64,000 nucleotides of DNA from Amycolatopsis jejuensis (GCF_000717335.1 NZ_JNYZ01000020.1:1-64000); one strand, 5' to 3'; counted from the first letter of the stretch, positions 24,818-33,847 are shown. Notes: generated from the letters alone by a model not told the origin. A program made the numbers and translations.

Positions 24818-25453
24818 TCAAAGGCGGGCCTTCTGCGCCAGCAGGGCAGCCCGTACCCGGCTGTGGACGTCGAGCTTGACGAACACGGCGCTCAGGTGGT
24901 CCTTGACCGTGCCGGTGCTGAGGTGCATCCGGGCCGCGATATCCACATTGGACAGTCCTTCCGCGACAAGCCGGAGCACCTGCCGCTCGCGCCCGGTCAG
25001 CCGGGCCAGCCGGGCGGCGATCCCCCGGCCGGCGCAGCCGGGCACGAGGGAAGCGGTCACCTCCGGCGCCAGGACGACGGCGCCGCACGCCAGCGTCCGC
25101 ACGTACTGGACCAGCAGCACGGGATCGGTGTCCTCGAACAGGAATCCCGACGCGCCCGAACACAGCGCGGCCATCACGCACTGCCTCGCCCCGGCCGCCG
25201 CGAGCACGGCGACCACCGGCGGACGAGGCAGCGCACGCAACCTCCGCACGACGGCGAACCCACCGGCTTCGGGCATCCCGAGCAGCACTACGTCCGGGGC
25301 CAGCCGCTCGACCTCACCGGCCGCCGCCGCGGTCACGGTGGCTGCGACCTCGATGCCGGGTGCGTGGTCCAGGACCGGCCGGAGCTTCGGGAGGATCGGG
25401 AGCTCACCGGCCACCAGCATGACCCGGATCCCCGCCGGGGGTGTGGCACTCAC
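24818..25453 (-). CDS. LuxR-family regulator with degenerate receiver domain
   Basis: A 211-residue NarL-like protein. The C-terminal LuxR HTH is intact (LTGRERQVLRLVAEGLSNVDIAARMHLSTGTVKDHL). The receiver keeps the fold pattern but lacks key phosphorylation residues: the acidic pair is replaced by VAGELP, the acceptor Asp by Gly in DVVLLGMPE, and the conserved Lys by Glu in GFLFEDTDP. It is likely an orphan, phosphorylation-independent regulator. The GTG start at 25453 is tentative. Upstream lies a 55-bp palindrome. Confidence 0.87.
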   Translation of the reverse strand: MSATPPAGIRVMLVAGELPILPKLRPVLDHAPGIEVAATVTAAAAGEVERLAPDVVLLGMPEAGGFAVVRRLRALPRPPVVAVLAAAGARQCVMAALCSGASGFLFEDTDPVLLVQYVRTLACGAVVLAPEVTASLVPGCAGRGIAARLARLTGRERQVLRLVAEGLSNVDIAARMHLSTGTVKDHLSAVFVKLDVHSRVRAALLAQKARL

Positions 25454-25502
25454 CGGATCACCACCATGCGCGCCGCCATGGAGTCCTGCTTCGGCTGAGC
25501 CG

Positions 25503-25557
25503 GTCCGTGAAGGGAACCATGAGGGAATCAGATTCCGTGATGGTTCCCTTCACGGAC
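25503..25557. repeat. 55-bp near-perfect palindrome (GTGAAGGGAACC family)
   Basis: A dyad centred on A25530: 18-bp perfect outer arms beginning GTCCGTGAAGGGAACC and an inner GGAATC-A-GATTCC, with only two mismatched pairs in 27. It lies after the stop of the minus-strand protease gene and could act as a terminator. The same sequence family forms the array at 61905-62090, so it is a dispersed REP-like element. Confidence 0.9.
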
Positions 25558-25606
25558 CTCAAACGCGCGAAAAGCTGCCGGCCAATCATCAGGTGCTCCG
25601 GCCGGG

Positions 25607-26401
25607 TCAATCGGCGGCAGCTCCCCCCATGGTCTGCCGCAGCCACCCGAGATGGCGGGAAACGTCGGTGTAAATCGACACCGTCGTGCCCTCCGGGCTG
25701 CCACCTGCCGAGCAGATACCGGCCAGCGCCCATCCCGCCGTGGTCTGCACCGCTGCCGGGCCGCCGGAATCCCCGTTGCCGGCGCCGCGGCCCTTGCTGT
25801 CCTTGACGACGATCTGGTCGTCGCGGACTGCGCCGTCCTTCGTGCCGGTCCCCGACAGCGGCAGGGTGACCTCCTGCAGTGCGTCCGGGAAGACGGGCTT
25901 GCCCTCGGTGTCCTGACCGGCGTATCCCCAGCCCAGCAGCCGCACCGGGGTGCCGACCGCGGGGGTTGCGGGGGCAGGCGGCAGCGGCTGGTTCGCGACC
26001 GGCTTGGTCAGCTTGATCAGGGCCGCGTCGGTGCCGCTGAAGTACAGCCGCCCGTCTTCCTGCACCCATTTCGCGTCCGGATGGGCGTGTACCTCCGCGG
26101 CCTGAGCGGTGGTCCCGCCGCTGGAGAGGCGCAGGCTGCCCAGCACGACCTCGCGCGGGAGCTGCGGGACGGCACCGGGAGTGTCACGCAGGGCGCAATG
26201 TGCCGCGGTGAGCACCCACTGCGGAGCGACGAGCGTGCCCCCGCAGTAGTGTCCGTCGCCGCCGCGGAGGGACACCATCCAGGGTTCCGCCTTACCGGCC
26301 GGTGTTCCGCCGGTGATCGCGTCGGCCGGGGTGCCCACGGCGGCCAGCCCGAGTGCGGCGGCGGCCACCGCCACACGGCGCAGGAAATCCGGAATTCGCA
26401 T
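25607..26401 (-). CDS. Secreted trypsin-like serine protease
   Basis: A 264-residue S1 protease. Signal peptide residues 1-28 end at ADA; the mature enzyme would begin ITGG directly, with little or no propeptide. The triad is H68 in LTAAHC, the Asp in GTDAALIKL and S212 in GNGDSGGP. Cysteines around CGGTLV and AAHC fit the usual disulfide. ATG 26401 has GGAG seven bases upstream. Divergent from a second S1 protease; the two share a 224-bp promoter region. Confidence 0.93.
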   Translation of the reverse strand: MRIPDFLRRVAVAAAALGLAAVGTPADAITGGTPAGKAEPWMVSLRGGDGHYCGGTLVAPQWVLTAAHCALRDTPGAVPQLPREVVLGSLRLSSGGTTAQAAEVHAHPDAKWVQEDGRLYFSGTDAALIKLTKPVANQPLPPAPATPAVGTPVRLLGWGYAGQDTEGKPVFPDALQEVTLPLSGTGTKDGAVRDDQIVVKDSKGRGAGNGDSGGPAAVQTTAGWALAGICSAGGSPEGTTVSIYTDVSRHLGWLRQTMGGAAAD

Positions 26402-26562
26402 GGGTTTCTCCAGCGTCTCGACGCGGCCGGAACAGGTCTCCGGCACCGTATCGAGCGCCCCATAAGTGCCCGATAAAGGATCTTCGCCCGGTTGTGCCCG
26501 GCCGACCGGTGGGGTGCCGCCAGCCGTCCGACGGATGGCTTTCGCGGAGGCGGTCCTGTCAG

Positions 26563-26582
26563 CCTCGGCGGTACCGCCGAGG
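26563..26582. promoter_or_regulatory. Perfect 20-bp palindrome between divergent proteases
   Basis: CCTCGGCGGTACCGCCGAGG, a perfect dyad 43 bp upstream of the + strand protease start. It is a candidate operator; a leader hairpin is the alternative. The rest of 26402-26625 shows no gene. Confidence 0.5.
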
Positions 26583-26625
26583 AGAGCAGACCATTCCCCC
26601 GGCCAACGCGAAACGGAGAACCTCC

Positions 26626-27462
26626 ATGCGTATCCCGTTTTCCCGCCGAAGAGCGGCCGTCCTCCTCGCCGCCGCCGCGCTCGTCGCCACCGCAGTCCCC
26701 GCACATGCCGCGCCCCCGCCCGGCGACGGCGCGCAAGGACAGATCGTCGGCGGCACCGAGGTGTCCGACGACGCGTACCCGTTCATGGCCTCGCTGCGCA
26801 ACAAAGGCTCCGGCAACGGGTACGAACGGCACGTGTGCGGCGGCAGCCTGATCAACTCGGACACGGTGCTGACCGCCGCGCACTGCGTGCCCGGAGCGGA
26901 CGTGAAGGACCTGGAGGTGGTCGTCGGCCGTACGGTGCTGAGCAACGACCAGCAAGGGCAGGTACGCAACGTCACCGACGCCCAGACACACCCCAAATAC
27001 GGCGAGAAACTCGGCTACGACATCGCGGTGCTCAAGCTGGACGAGCCGGTGACCGGCATCGTCCCGATCCAGCAGCCGACCCGCGGCACGGACGGGCTGA
27101 TCCGCCCCGGCGAGACGGCCACGGTGATCGGCTGGGGCAACACCGACCCGGTGCAGATCAACAACCCGGACCGGTTGCGGCAGGTCGACGTGCCCATCCT
27201 CAGTCACCAGGAATGCGAGATCTCCTATCCCGGCTCGGAAGACGTGACCTACAACCGGGCCACCGACTTCTGCGCGGGGGTGGCGGGCAAGGACTCCTGC
27301 CAGGGCGACAGCGGCGGCCCCATTTTCCGCGTCGTGCCCGGAACCCGGACGTACATCCAGATCGGCATCGTGTCCCAAGGCCAGGGCTGCGCGGAGCGCG
27401 GCGGGCCGGGAGTCTACACCTACACCGGCTCACCGGAAGCGATGAGCATCGTTCCCGTCTGA
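26626..27462 (+). CDS. Secreted trypsin-like serine protease with propeptide
   Basis: A 278-residue S1 protease: signal peptide 1-28 (ending AHA), an 11-residue propeptide, then IVGG at 40. The triad is H86 (LTAAHC), the Asp in GYDIAVLKL and S229 (CQGDSGGP). It resembles Streptomyces trypsin more closely than its divergent neighbour does. ATG 26626 follows GGAG. It is followed by short CTGACCTG repeats and a strong terminator. Confidence 0.94.
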   Translation: MRIPFSRRRAAVLLAAAALVATAVPAHAAPPPGDGAQGQIVGGTEVSDDAYPFMASLRNKGSGNGYERHVCGGSLINSDTVLTAAHCVPGADVKDLEVVVGRTVLSNDQQGQVRNVTDAQTHPKYGEKLGYDIAVLKLDEPVTGIVPIQQPTRGTDGLIRPGETATVIGWGNTDPVQINNPDRLRQVDVPILSHQECEISYPGSEDVTYNRATDFCAGVAGKDSCQGDSGGPIFRVVPGTRTYIQIGIVSQGQGCAERGGPGVYTYTGSPEAMSIVPV

Positions 27463-27516
27463 CCTGCCCCTGCTGACCTGTCCCGGCTGACCTGCTCCGT
27501 CTGACCTGTCCCGGCC

Positions 27517-27542
27517 GCCCCGGGCCCTGCCGGGCCCGGGGC
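27517..27542. terminator. Terminator after the + strand protease
   Basis: CCCCGGGCCC-N4-GGGCCCGGGG, a perfect 10-bp stem with one further pair. It is preceded at about 27458-27511 by four imperfect CTGACCTG(C/T)CCCG repeats of unknown meaning. Confidence 0.75.
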
Positions 27543-27594
27543 CGTCCTTCCTTGTTCGCTTGCCCCGGACCCGGATCGGCGCTGGACTGTGCCG

Positions 27595-28260
27595 ATGGAA
27601 ATCCGGCAGACCACCGGCAACGACTTCGAGAGCTTCGTCGACACCGTGCACACCGCCTTCGGCCGCTCGCGGGAAGCCACGCCGGCGGGCGGCAACTGGT
27701 GGTCGGCGCTCGAGATCGAACGTGGCCTGTTCGCGCTGGACACCGGTGGGCGGCCGATCGGCACCGCCGCCGCCACTCCTTCGAACTCACCCTCCCCGGC
27801 AACGTCCTCGCGCCCGCCGCCGGGGTCACCGCCGTCGGGGTGCTGCCGTCACACCGGCGCCGCGGCGTGCTCGCCGCGTTGATGCGCCGCCGCCCCCAGG
27901 TACATCGCCGTGCACCGCAATGGCTGTGGGTCCGCCTGCTGTGCTGGACATCCCCGCGCACTCACCAGCCGAACCTGGCCCGCTGACGGCACCCTTGTCC
28001 TCGACGTCGACGACCCTTTCCTGGCCGAGCGCGCCCGCTACCGCGTCACCATCCGCGACGGCGCAGCCGACTGCACGCCCACCGCCGAGGACCCCGACCT
28101 GTCCCTGGACGTGAGAGACCTGGGCTCCCTCTACCTCGGCGGCACGGCCGAGCACCCTCGTCCGCGCCCGGCGGATCCAACCGCACCACCCGGAAGCGGC
28201 CGCCTCGCCGATCAGCTTTTCCGCGCGGAACGTACGCCGCATTGCCTGCATTGGTTCTGA
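27595..28260 (+). pseudogene. Eis-type GNAT acetyltransferase remnant
   Basis: The first ~60 codons (MEIRQTTGNDFESFVDTVHTAFGR) match the start of Eis-family acetyltransferases. The frame then shifts near 27775 to a +1 frame carrying the acetyl-CoA-binding strand and loop (VTAVGVLPSHRRRGVLAALM). After about 27985 the original frame resumes at the C-terminal sterol-carrier-like domain (ADGTLVLDVDDPF, LSLDVRDLGSLYLGG, PHCLHWF). Intact Eis proteins are about 400 residues; here about 220 codons remain, so the middle is deleted. Confidence 0.85.
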
Positions 28261-28261
28261 A

Positions 28262-30178
28262 TCACGGGAAGAACCGGTAATCCCCGGGCTCCACCTGCCG
28301 CGTCAAACGCCAATATTCCACGATCGGCAACGGCCAGTTCTGCGATACGCGGCCGAGCTTGTTCTTGTACCAGCTGTTGACCCCGGCGAAACTCCACGCC
28401 ATCCGCTGGTTGGCTTCGTCGATCCGCCGGTTGTACTCCGTGAACGGCCCGATCCGGCAGTCCATGGCTTTCTTGTTGCGCGACAGCAGTTCCCGGAGGC
28501 AGTCGAGCACGTAGTGCACACCCGCCTCGGAGAACAGGATGATGCTGCCGTTCAGCACGAGGTTCGTATTGGGGCCGTACAGGCAGAACAGATTCGGGAA
28601 ACCGGGAATCGTGACACCGAGGTAGGCGCGCGGATCGTCGTTCCAGTGCCGGTGGAGGTCGACCCCGCCGGGCCCGGTCACGGTCATCGGCTCGAGGAAC
28701 TCCGAAGCCCGGAACCCGGTGCCGTAGATGATCACGTCGACCTCGTGCTCGACGCCGTCCGCGGTCCGGATGCCGGTGGGCGTGATCTCGCGGATCGGGT
28801 CGGTGACCAGGTGGACGTGGGGCTGTTTGAGCGTGCGCGCCCAGTCCCCGTTGTCGCGCAGCATGCGCTTGACGAACGGCGGATACGGCGGAATGACCTT
28901 GGCCAGCAGATCCGGGCGGTCGGCGTACTGCTTTTCGAGATTCTCGGTCAGCGCCTCCCGCACGCGATCATTGAGCTCCGACACCGATTCGGTCGACTCC
29001 CATTCCGGGTCCACCAGCAGGTACTGCCGACGGCCTTCGAGACTGTTCCAGAATTGCAGGAAGCGGTACCAGCTGTGGTAATGCGGCACCCGCCCGAACA
29101 GCCACGCGAGCCCCGGCGGAATCTTGTCGTGGTAAGTGGGTGTCGGCATCATCCACGGCGCCGTCCGCTGGAACACCGACAGCTCGCCGACGGTGTCACT
29201 GATGGCCGGGATCACCTGGTAAGCACTGGCTCCAGTGCCGACGACCGCCACCCGCGCGCCGGAAAGATCGAGGTCGGCGGGCCATTCGGCGGTGTGGAAC
29301 GACCGGCCGCGGAAGCTCTCGCGGCCCTTGATGTCCGGGTAATGGGGACGGTTGAGCTGGCCGACCGCGCTGATCACCGCGTTGACCGTGAGGGTGCCGT
29401 CGGCTCCTTCCGCGGTGCGGTACCGCAATTCCCACTTGGCCGTCGCCGAATCGTAGGAAGCGGAGACGACCTCGGTGCCGAACCGGATGCGGGCGCGGAG
29501 GTCGAAATCGTCTGCAATGTGCCGGAAATAGTCGTGGATCTCGCCGCGCGGCGAGAACTGATGCTGCCAGCCGGCCTTCTGCGCAAACGAGAAACTGTAG
29601 GCGAAATTGCTGGTGTCCAGCCGGCAGCCGGGATACCGGTTGGCCCACCAGGTACCGCCGACCTCGGGATTCTTTTCGAGCACGACGTACGGGATCCCGG
29701 CCTGTCCGAGCCGGTGCGCCGCGGCGAGGCCCGACATGCCCGCCCCGATCACCGCGACGGTGAACTCCGTACCGGGCGCGATCTCGTCTTTCGTCCACCA
29801 CGGTGCGCCGGTGTCCCCGGCCAGTCCGAGCTCGTTGGCGAGCAACGGCAGGTAGGCATCGTTCTCGGACCCGGTGACGAACCGGATCAGCTCCCGTTGC
29901 TCGCGGGGACCCGGCTGCGCGGGCTCCGGACAGCCCCGATCCCGGTAAGCCGCGAGCGCCGCCAGCGCCAGTTCCCGCGCTTCCTGCTGCGCGGCGCCGC
30001 TCATCCCGCCTTGCGGAAGGACGTCGGCCGCCGGAGAAGGCGGCGCCGGGCGGAACCGGTCCGCGAGGAGCGAGGTGTCGCCGGTCAGGTGCGCCAGCGC
30101 CGGAAGCAGCGAGGGCAGGTCCGCGTCGCGGAGCGCCTCGGCGAGGAATGCGGTGCTTTCCGTTATGCGGCTGGCCAT
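28262..30178 (-). CDS. Baeyer-Villiger monooxygenase, HAPMO-like
   Basis: A 638-residue FAD/NADPH enzyme that inserts oxygen next to a ketone. It has an N-terminal extension of ~135 residues, a Rossmann motif GAGMSG (~145-150), the BVMO fingerprint FRGRSFHTAEWP (~289-300) and a second Rossmann motif GTGASA. Length and extension resemble 4-hydroxyacetophenone monooxygenase. It overlaps the aldehyde dehydrogenase gene by 16 bp at the distal end of the microcompartment operon, so it probably acts in the same pathway, perhaps converting an (amino)acetophenone to an aryl acetate. The substrate is inference. Confidence 0.88.
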   Translation of the reverse strand: MASRITESTAFLAEALRDADLPSLLPALAHLTGDTSLLADRFRPAPPSPAADVLPQGGMSGAAQQEARELALAALAAYRDRGCPEPAQPGPREQRELIRFVTGSENDAYLPLLANELGLAGDTGAPWWTKDEIAPGTEFTVAVIGAGMSGLAAAHRLGQAGIPYVVLEKNPEVGGTWWANRYPGCRLDTSNFAYSFSFAQKAGWQHQFSPRGEIHDYFRHIADDFDLRARIRFGTEVVSASYDSATAKWELRYRTAEGADGTLTVNAVISAVGQLNRPHYPDIKGRESFRGRSFHTAEWPADLDLSGARVAVVGTGASAYQVIPAISDTVGELSVFQRTAPWMMPTPTYHDKIPPGLAWLFGRVPHYHSWYRFLQFWNSLEGRRQYLLVDPEWESTESVSELNDRVREALTENLEKQYADRPDLLAKVIPPYPPFVKRMLRDNGDWARTLKQPHVHLVTDPIREITPTGIRTADGVEHEVDVIIYGTGFRASEFLEPMTVTGPGGVDLHRHWNDDPRAYLGVTIPGFPNLFCLYGPNTNLVLNGSIILFSEAGVHYVLDCLRELLSRNKKAMDCRIGPFTEYNRRIDEANQRMAWSFAGVNSWYKNKLGRVSQNWPLPIVEYWRLTRQVEPGDYRFFP

Positions 30179-31668
30179 CCGTGTTCTCCCGGTCGGGGTC
30201 CGGCCGCGAGGCCGATGCAGACGTTGGTGGGTTGACTGTAGAAACCGAGGGAATGGCGGCCGCCTTCGCGTCCGATCCCGGACAGCCCCATCCCGCCGAA
30301 CGGCGAGCGGAGGTCCCGCAGGTACCAGGTGTTGACCCAGGCCATGCCCACGTGCATCCGGCCGGCCACGCGGTGCGCCCGGTCCAGATCGGTCGTCCAG
30401 ACGGCCGCGGCGAGCCCGAACGCGGTGTCGTTCGCCAGCCGGATCGCCTCCTCCTCGCCGGTGAACGGGACGAGCCCGGCCACCGGGCCGAACACCTCGT
30501 CCCGCATCACGGTGGACGTATTGTCGACCCCCGTCCACAACGTCGGCTCGATCCACGCTCCGGCCGCGAGATCCGGGCCGAGGTCCGGGATGCCGCCACC
30601 GACCACCACGGACGCGCCCTCGGCAACGGCCCGGTCCAGGTAGGACACCACTTTTGCCCGGTGCGCGGCCGAAATCAGCGGGCCGGTGGTGGTCTCCGCG
30701 GCATAAGGGTCGCCGAGCCGCAGCTCGCGCGCCCGTTCCGCCAGACCCGCGACGACGCTGTCGAAAACCGGCTCTTCGATGTACACGCGTTCGGTGCACA
30801 GGCAGACCTGGCCGGTGTTGGTGAAGATCGAGCGGCTCAGCCCGTCGACGGCCTGCTCGATGTCGGCATCGGCGAACACGACGGCGGCGTTCTTCCCGCC
30901 CAGCTCGAAGGACACCGGACGGACGTGCGGCGCGACCGAGCGCATGATCGCCGCCCCGGTCGCCGACTCCCCGGTGAAGGTGATGCCGTCGACCCCGGGA
31001 TGCGTGGCCAGGAACTCCCCCGCGGAACCCGGCCCGCGGCCGTGCACGACGTTGAACACCCCGTCCGGCACCCCGGCTTCGGCCATCACCTCCGCCAGGA
31101 GCGTGGCCGAGGACGGCGTTTCCTCCGACGGTTTCACGACGACCGCATTGCCGGACGCCAGCGCGGGAGCGACTTTCCAGGTCAGCAGAAGCAGCGGAAG
31201 GTTCCACGGCACGATCACCCCGACCACGCCGAGCGGCTTCGGCACCGCATAGTTCAGCGCGCGGCGGCCGTCGGGCAGCTCGGTGAGGAAGGAGTCCAGC
31301 CCGGCCGAGGCGATCACGTCGGCGGCGGCGCGGAAGTTGAGCGCCGCGCGGCCGATGTCCAGCTCCCGAGCCTGTTTTTCGGGTTTGCCGGTGTCCCGGA
31401 TCTCGGCCCGCAGCAGGTCGTCGGCCCGGTCCTCGATGACGTCCGCGATCCGCCGCAGCAACGCGGCCCGCTCGGCGACACGGGATCGTCCCCACGCACC
31501 CGTGAGCGCCGCTCGGGCTGCCTTGACCGCGGCGTCGACCACGTCCGCTCCGGCTTCGTGGACCTGCGCCACGACGGTTCCGTCGACCGGGCTGACCTTG
31601 TCGAACACCGCAGTGCCCGCAACGAATTCGCCCGCGACGAAGTTGCGGAGCTGTACCTGCCTGCTCAC
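30163..31668 (-). CDS. amnC: Aldehyde dehydrogenase, 2-aminomuconic semialdehyde type
   Basis: A 501-residue NAD-dependent aldehyde dehydrogenase with VIVPWNLPLLLLTWKVAPAL, NAD motif FTGESATG, general base Glu in FELGGKN and catalytic C289 in GQVCLCTERV, the pattern of 2-hydroxy-/2-aminomuconic semialdehyde dehydrogenases. It is embedded between shell genes (GTGA overlap with the vertex protein) and the BVMO. It should oxidise the semialdehyde made by the dioxygenase encoded at 36146-37923. No obvious long encapsulation extension is visible at either end. Confidence 0.9.
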   Translation of the reverse strand: MSRQVQLRNFVAGEFVAGTAVFDKVSPVDGTVVAQVHEAGADVVDAAVKAARAALTGAWGRSRVAERAALLRRIADVIEDRADDLLRAEIRDTGKPEKQARELDIGRAALNFRAAADVIASAGLDSFLTELPDGRRALNYAVPKPLGVVGVIVPWNLPLLLLTWKVAPALASGNAVVVKPSEETPSSATLLAEVMAEAGVPDGVFNVVHGRGPGSAGEFLATHPGVDGITFTGESATGAAIMRSVAPHVRPVSFELGGKNAAVVFADADIEQAVDGLSRSIFTNTGQVCLCTERVYIEEPVFDSVVAGLAERARELRLGDPYAAETTTGPLISAAHRAKVVSYLDRAVAEGASVVVGGGIPDLGPDLAAGAWIEPTLWTGVDNTSTVMRDEVFGPVAGLVPFTGEEEAIRLANDTAFGLAAAVWTTDLDRAHRVAGRMHVGMAWVNTWYLRDLRSPFGGMGLSGIGREGGRHSLGFYSQPTNVCIGLAAGPRPGEHGWPAA

Positions 31669-31916
31669 GGTTCCCGGCCGAAATGGTCGGCGCCGCTCAC
31701 CAGCGCCACGACCGCCGCGTCGATGCCGGTCCCGGCGATTTCCTGCGCCGCGTCGTCACAGGTGAGCAGCACGGTGTTGCCGGCCGCGACGTCGATCAGG
31801 TCGGCCGCCACCGTGATCGCGCCGTCGGACTGGCGGACCACGACGAGCCTGCGGTCGGCCAGCGACGGGATCTGCCGGTCGTTCCACAGCCGCCCGACGA
31901 CGTTGCCGATGATCAC
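31665..31916 (-). CDS. BMC vertex protein, EutN/CcmL family
   Basis: An 83-residue protein that forms the pentamers capping microcompartment vertices. The N-terminus MIIGNVVGRLW and DLIDVAAGNTVLL match the EutN/CcmL/PduN family, and the length is typical. The GTG start overlaps the stop of the second BMC-H gene and its stop overlaps the aldehyde dehydrogenase start, so shell and enzyme are translationally coupled. Confidence 0.93.
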   Translation of the reverse strand: MIIGNVVGRLWNDRQIPSLADRRLVVVRQSDGAITVAADLIDVAAGNTVLLTCDDAAQEIAGTGIDAAVVALVSGADHFGREP

Positions 31917-32257
31917 TGCGACTGCCCGCGTTCGATCGTCCGGATCGTCGCCACGGCCTCCTGCAAGGCGGTCTGCGATCCGTTGTCCAGCAACGCCGAC
32001 GCTCGTTCGGACGGGCGCGGGTACAGCTGCGCCGAACGCAGGTCGCCATACTGGCGTACGGCCGCGGTGCCGCTGTCCAGGGCCTGCCGCACCGCGGCGA
32101 TCGAGCCCCGCACTGCCGCGGCGAAGTACCCGTAGGAGATCCGTTCGATGGCCGCGACCTGGACGTCGGCGGTCTTCATCATCGCCTCGATCCCGGCGGT
32201 GAGGGCGACGACACCTCGCGTCTCGATGAGGCCGATTGCTTCGCGTGGGGAATCCAT
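31913..32257 (-). CDS. BMC-H shell protein 2, extended C-terminus
   Basis: A 114-residue single-BMC-domain protein forming shell hexamers (AIGLIETRGVVALTAGIEAMMKTADV, AAVRGSIAAVRQALDSG). It is about 20 residues longer than the minimal BMC-H, with a predicted C-terminal helix (SQTALQEAVATIRTIE). The pore loop reads SYG instead of the common GSG. AGGAG precedes ATG 32257. Paralogue of the adjacent gene. Confidence 0.93.
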   Translation of the reverse strand: MDSPREAIGLIETRGVVALTAGIEAMMKTADVQVAAIERISYGYFAAAVRGSIAAVRQALDSGTAAVRQYGDLRSAQLYPRPSERASALLDNGSQTALQEAVATIRTIERGQSQ

Positions 32258-32268
32258 GTGCTTGTCTC

Positions 32269-32559
32269 CTAAGCGTCGAGCAGCTGCGGGTGGGCAGCCA
32301 GCGCGGCGACCGGTTCGGCCGGGCTGGCGAAGATGACCGAATGGACCCGCGCCCCGGACCGCTCCCGGGCGGCCTCCGCGCCGACCTGGATGGCCTCCTC
32401 CACCGTGGCCAGCTCGCCGGTCACCGCGGCGGCCACCAGCCCGCCGCCCAGCCGGATGGTGCCGGTGACCGTGACCGAGGTGGCTTTCACCATCGCGTCG
32501 ATCGCATCGAAAATCGGGACGAACCCTTCGGCCTCGATGAAGCCTGCTGCCTGGTGCAC
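32269..32559 (-). CDS. BMC-H shell protein 1
   Basis: A 96-residue BMC-domain hexamer protein (AAGFIEAEGFVPIFDAIDAMVKATSV, VTGELATVEEAIQVG) with a GGG pore loop. GTG 32559 is preferred because AAAGGAG sits seven bases upstream and the BMC domain begins there. An ATG at 32604 overlapping the upstream MBL gene stop is the alternative and would add 15 residues. Confidence 0.9.
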   Translation of the reverse strand: MHQAAGFIEAEGFVPIFDAIDAMVKATSVTVTGTIRLGGGLVAAAVTGELATVEEAIQVGAEAARERSGARVHSVIFASPAEPVAALAAHPQLLDA

Positions 32560-32600
32560 TGCGTTTCTCCTTTGCTCTTTCCCGGCATTCACCGGACCAT

Positions 32601-33806
32601 TCACCGGACCACGAGGGATTTCCGGGTACCGGGACGGGACACCAGCCGGATTTCGCCGCGATCGTGCCCGACCGCGCTGTCCCCCCGGAAATCACGGCGC
32701 ACGAATTCCAGCCACTCGTCGTCGGAAATGAGATCTGTGTGCGCGGGCGCGAGATGGCTGAGCACGAGGTTCGCCACCCCGGCCTCCGCGGCGACCTTGC
32801 CGACGGCGGAGTGCAGCGTGTGCCGCTCCTCCCAGTTGGCCAGCAGGCCGTCCATCAGGCCCGGCTCCGGCTTCAGCTCCCGCACCAGATGGTCGAGGTG
32901 GATGGCCTCGTGCAGCAGGAGATCCACGCCGTGGGCCAGCTTCAGCAGGTTGCCGTTGGGCCGGGTGTCGCCGCTGCAGACGACCGAGCCGTACTCGGTG
33001 TCGAAGCGGTAGGCGAAGGCCGGGAAGCAGTACCGGTGGTCGACGAGGGTCGCGGTCACCCGCACCCGGTCGTCCTCGAAAACGGGGAACGGATCCATCG
33101 GCGGGCAGCGGCGCGTGGCGAGATTCGCGCCTGCTTCCCGCGGAAGGAAAATGTCGTTCGTCCGGATCAATTCGCGGATGTCGGCGTGGTTCTCGTCCAC
33201 GTAACGGATGTTCAGGTCGGTCTGGAAAGCCGAACCCAGAATGCCGTGCACGACCTCGGTGATCCCCGGCAGCGGTGCGCCCGGGTTTTCCACGCGCGCC
33301 GGGAAAACCGGCTGACCGGGTGCGGCGTGGTGCGGCAGCGCCAGGTCGACCGAGCCGGGACCCCAGATCGACAAAGTGTCCTGATAGGACTCACCGGGCA
33401 GCTCCCACGGCACCAGCAACGCGTGCGGAAGCTCGAGGTAATGGTCCGAGTGCAGGTGCGTGATGAGGATGTGGCGCAGGTCCTCCCAGCGCAGCCCCTG
33501 CTGCCGGTACCGCTCGATCGCCCCGATTCCGGCGTCGACCAGGTAGCTGACCCCCTCGACCACGATCGCCGTCGAGATCCCGGTCCGGCCGCGCCACACC
33601 ACCGGACCGGCCGCCGTACCCAGGGTGAGCACCCTCAGCGGTGCGTCGTCGCGGGGGTCCACCGCGGGTGCGGCGGCCACCCGGGCCGGGATCGCCGGGA
33701 GGGGCTGATCGGCACAGCAAGCCCCCGCCGAGGACACCGGCGGGGAAACCGCCGCCCGTCGGGTGCGGGTGCGATCCCCGACCGGTGCGTGGAAGACCTT
33801 GGGCAT
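32601..33806 (-). CDS. Metallo-beta-lactamase-fold hydrolase heading the BMC operon
   Basis: A 401-residue MBL-fold protein with the metal motif HLHSDH (~117), later ligands in CSGDTRPNG and HEAIHLD, and a C-terminal LSHLAP. Long MBL proteins of this sort include lactonases, arylsulfatases and esterases; the substrate is unknown. Being first in the operon with the BVMO last, it could hydrolyse the ester the BVMO makes (inference). No classical signal peptide. Divergent from the AAHS transporter across a 141-bp region with a palindromic operator. Confidence 0.85.
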   Translation of the reverse strand: MPKVFHAPVGDRTRTRRAAVSPPVSSAGACCADQPLPAIPARVAAAPAVDPRDDAPLRVLTLGTAAGPVVWRGRTGISTAIVVEGVSYLVDAGIGAIERYRQQGLRWEDLRHILITHLHSDHYLELPHALLVPWELPGESYQDTLSIWGPGSVDLALPHHAAPGQPVFPARVENPGAPLPGITEVVHGILGSAFQTDLNIRYVDENHADIRELIRTNDIFLPREAGANLATRRCPPMDPFPVFEDDRVRVTATLVDHRYCFPAFAYRFDTEYGSVVCSGDTRPNGNLLKLAHGVDLLLHEAIHLDHLVRELKPEPGLMDGLLANWEERHTLHSAVGKVAAEAGVANLVLSHLAPAHTDLISDDEWLEFVRRDFRGDSAVGHDRGEIRLVSRPGTRKSLVVR

Positions 33807-33847
33807 GGCGGAAGGCTAAGCCGCGGCCGGCGGCGGTTCCGAGGAGT

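Noticed and set aside
28262..33806. Canonical Pdu, Eut or RMM microcompartment
   Set aside because: No diol dehydratase, ethanolamine lyase, aminotransferase, phosphotransacylase or alcohol dehydrogenase is present; the associated enzymes belong to 2-aminophenol catabolism.
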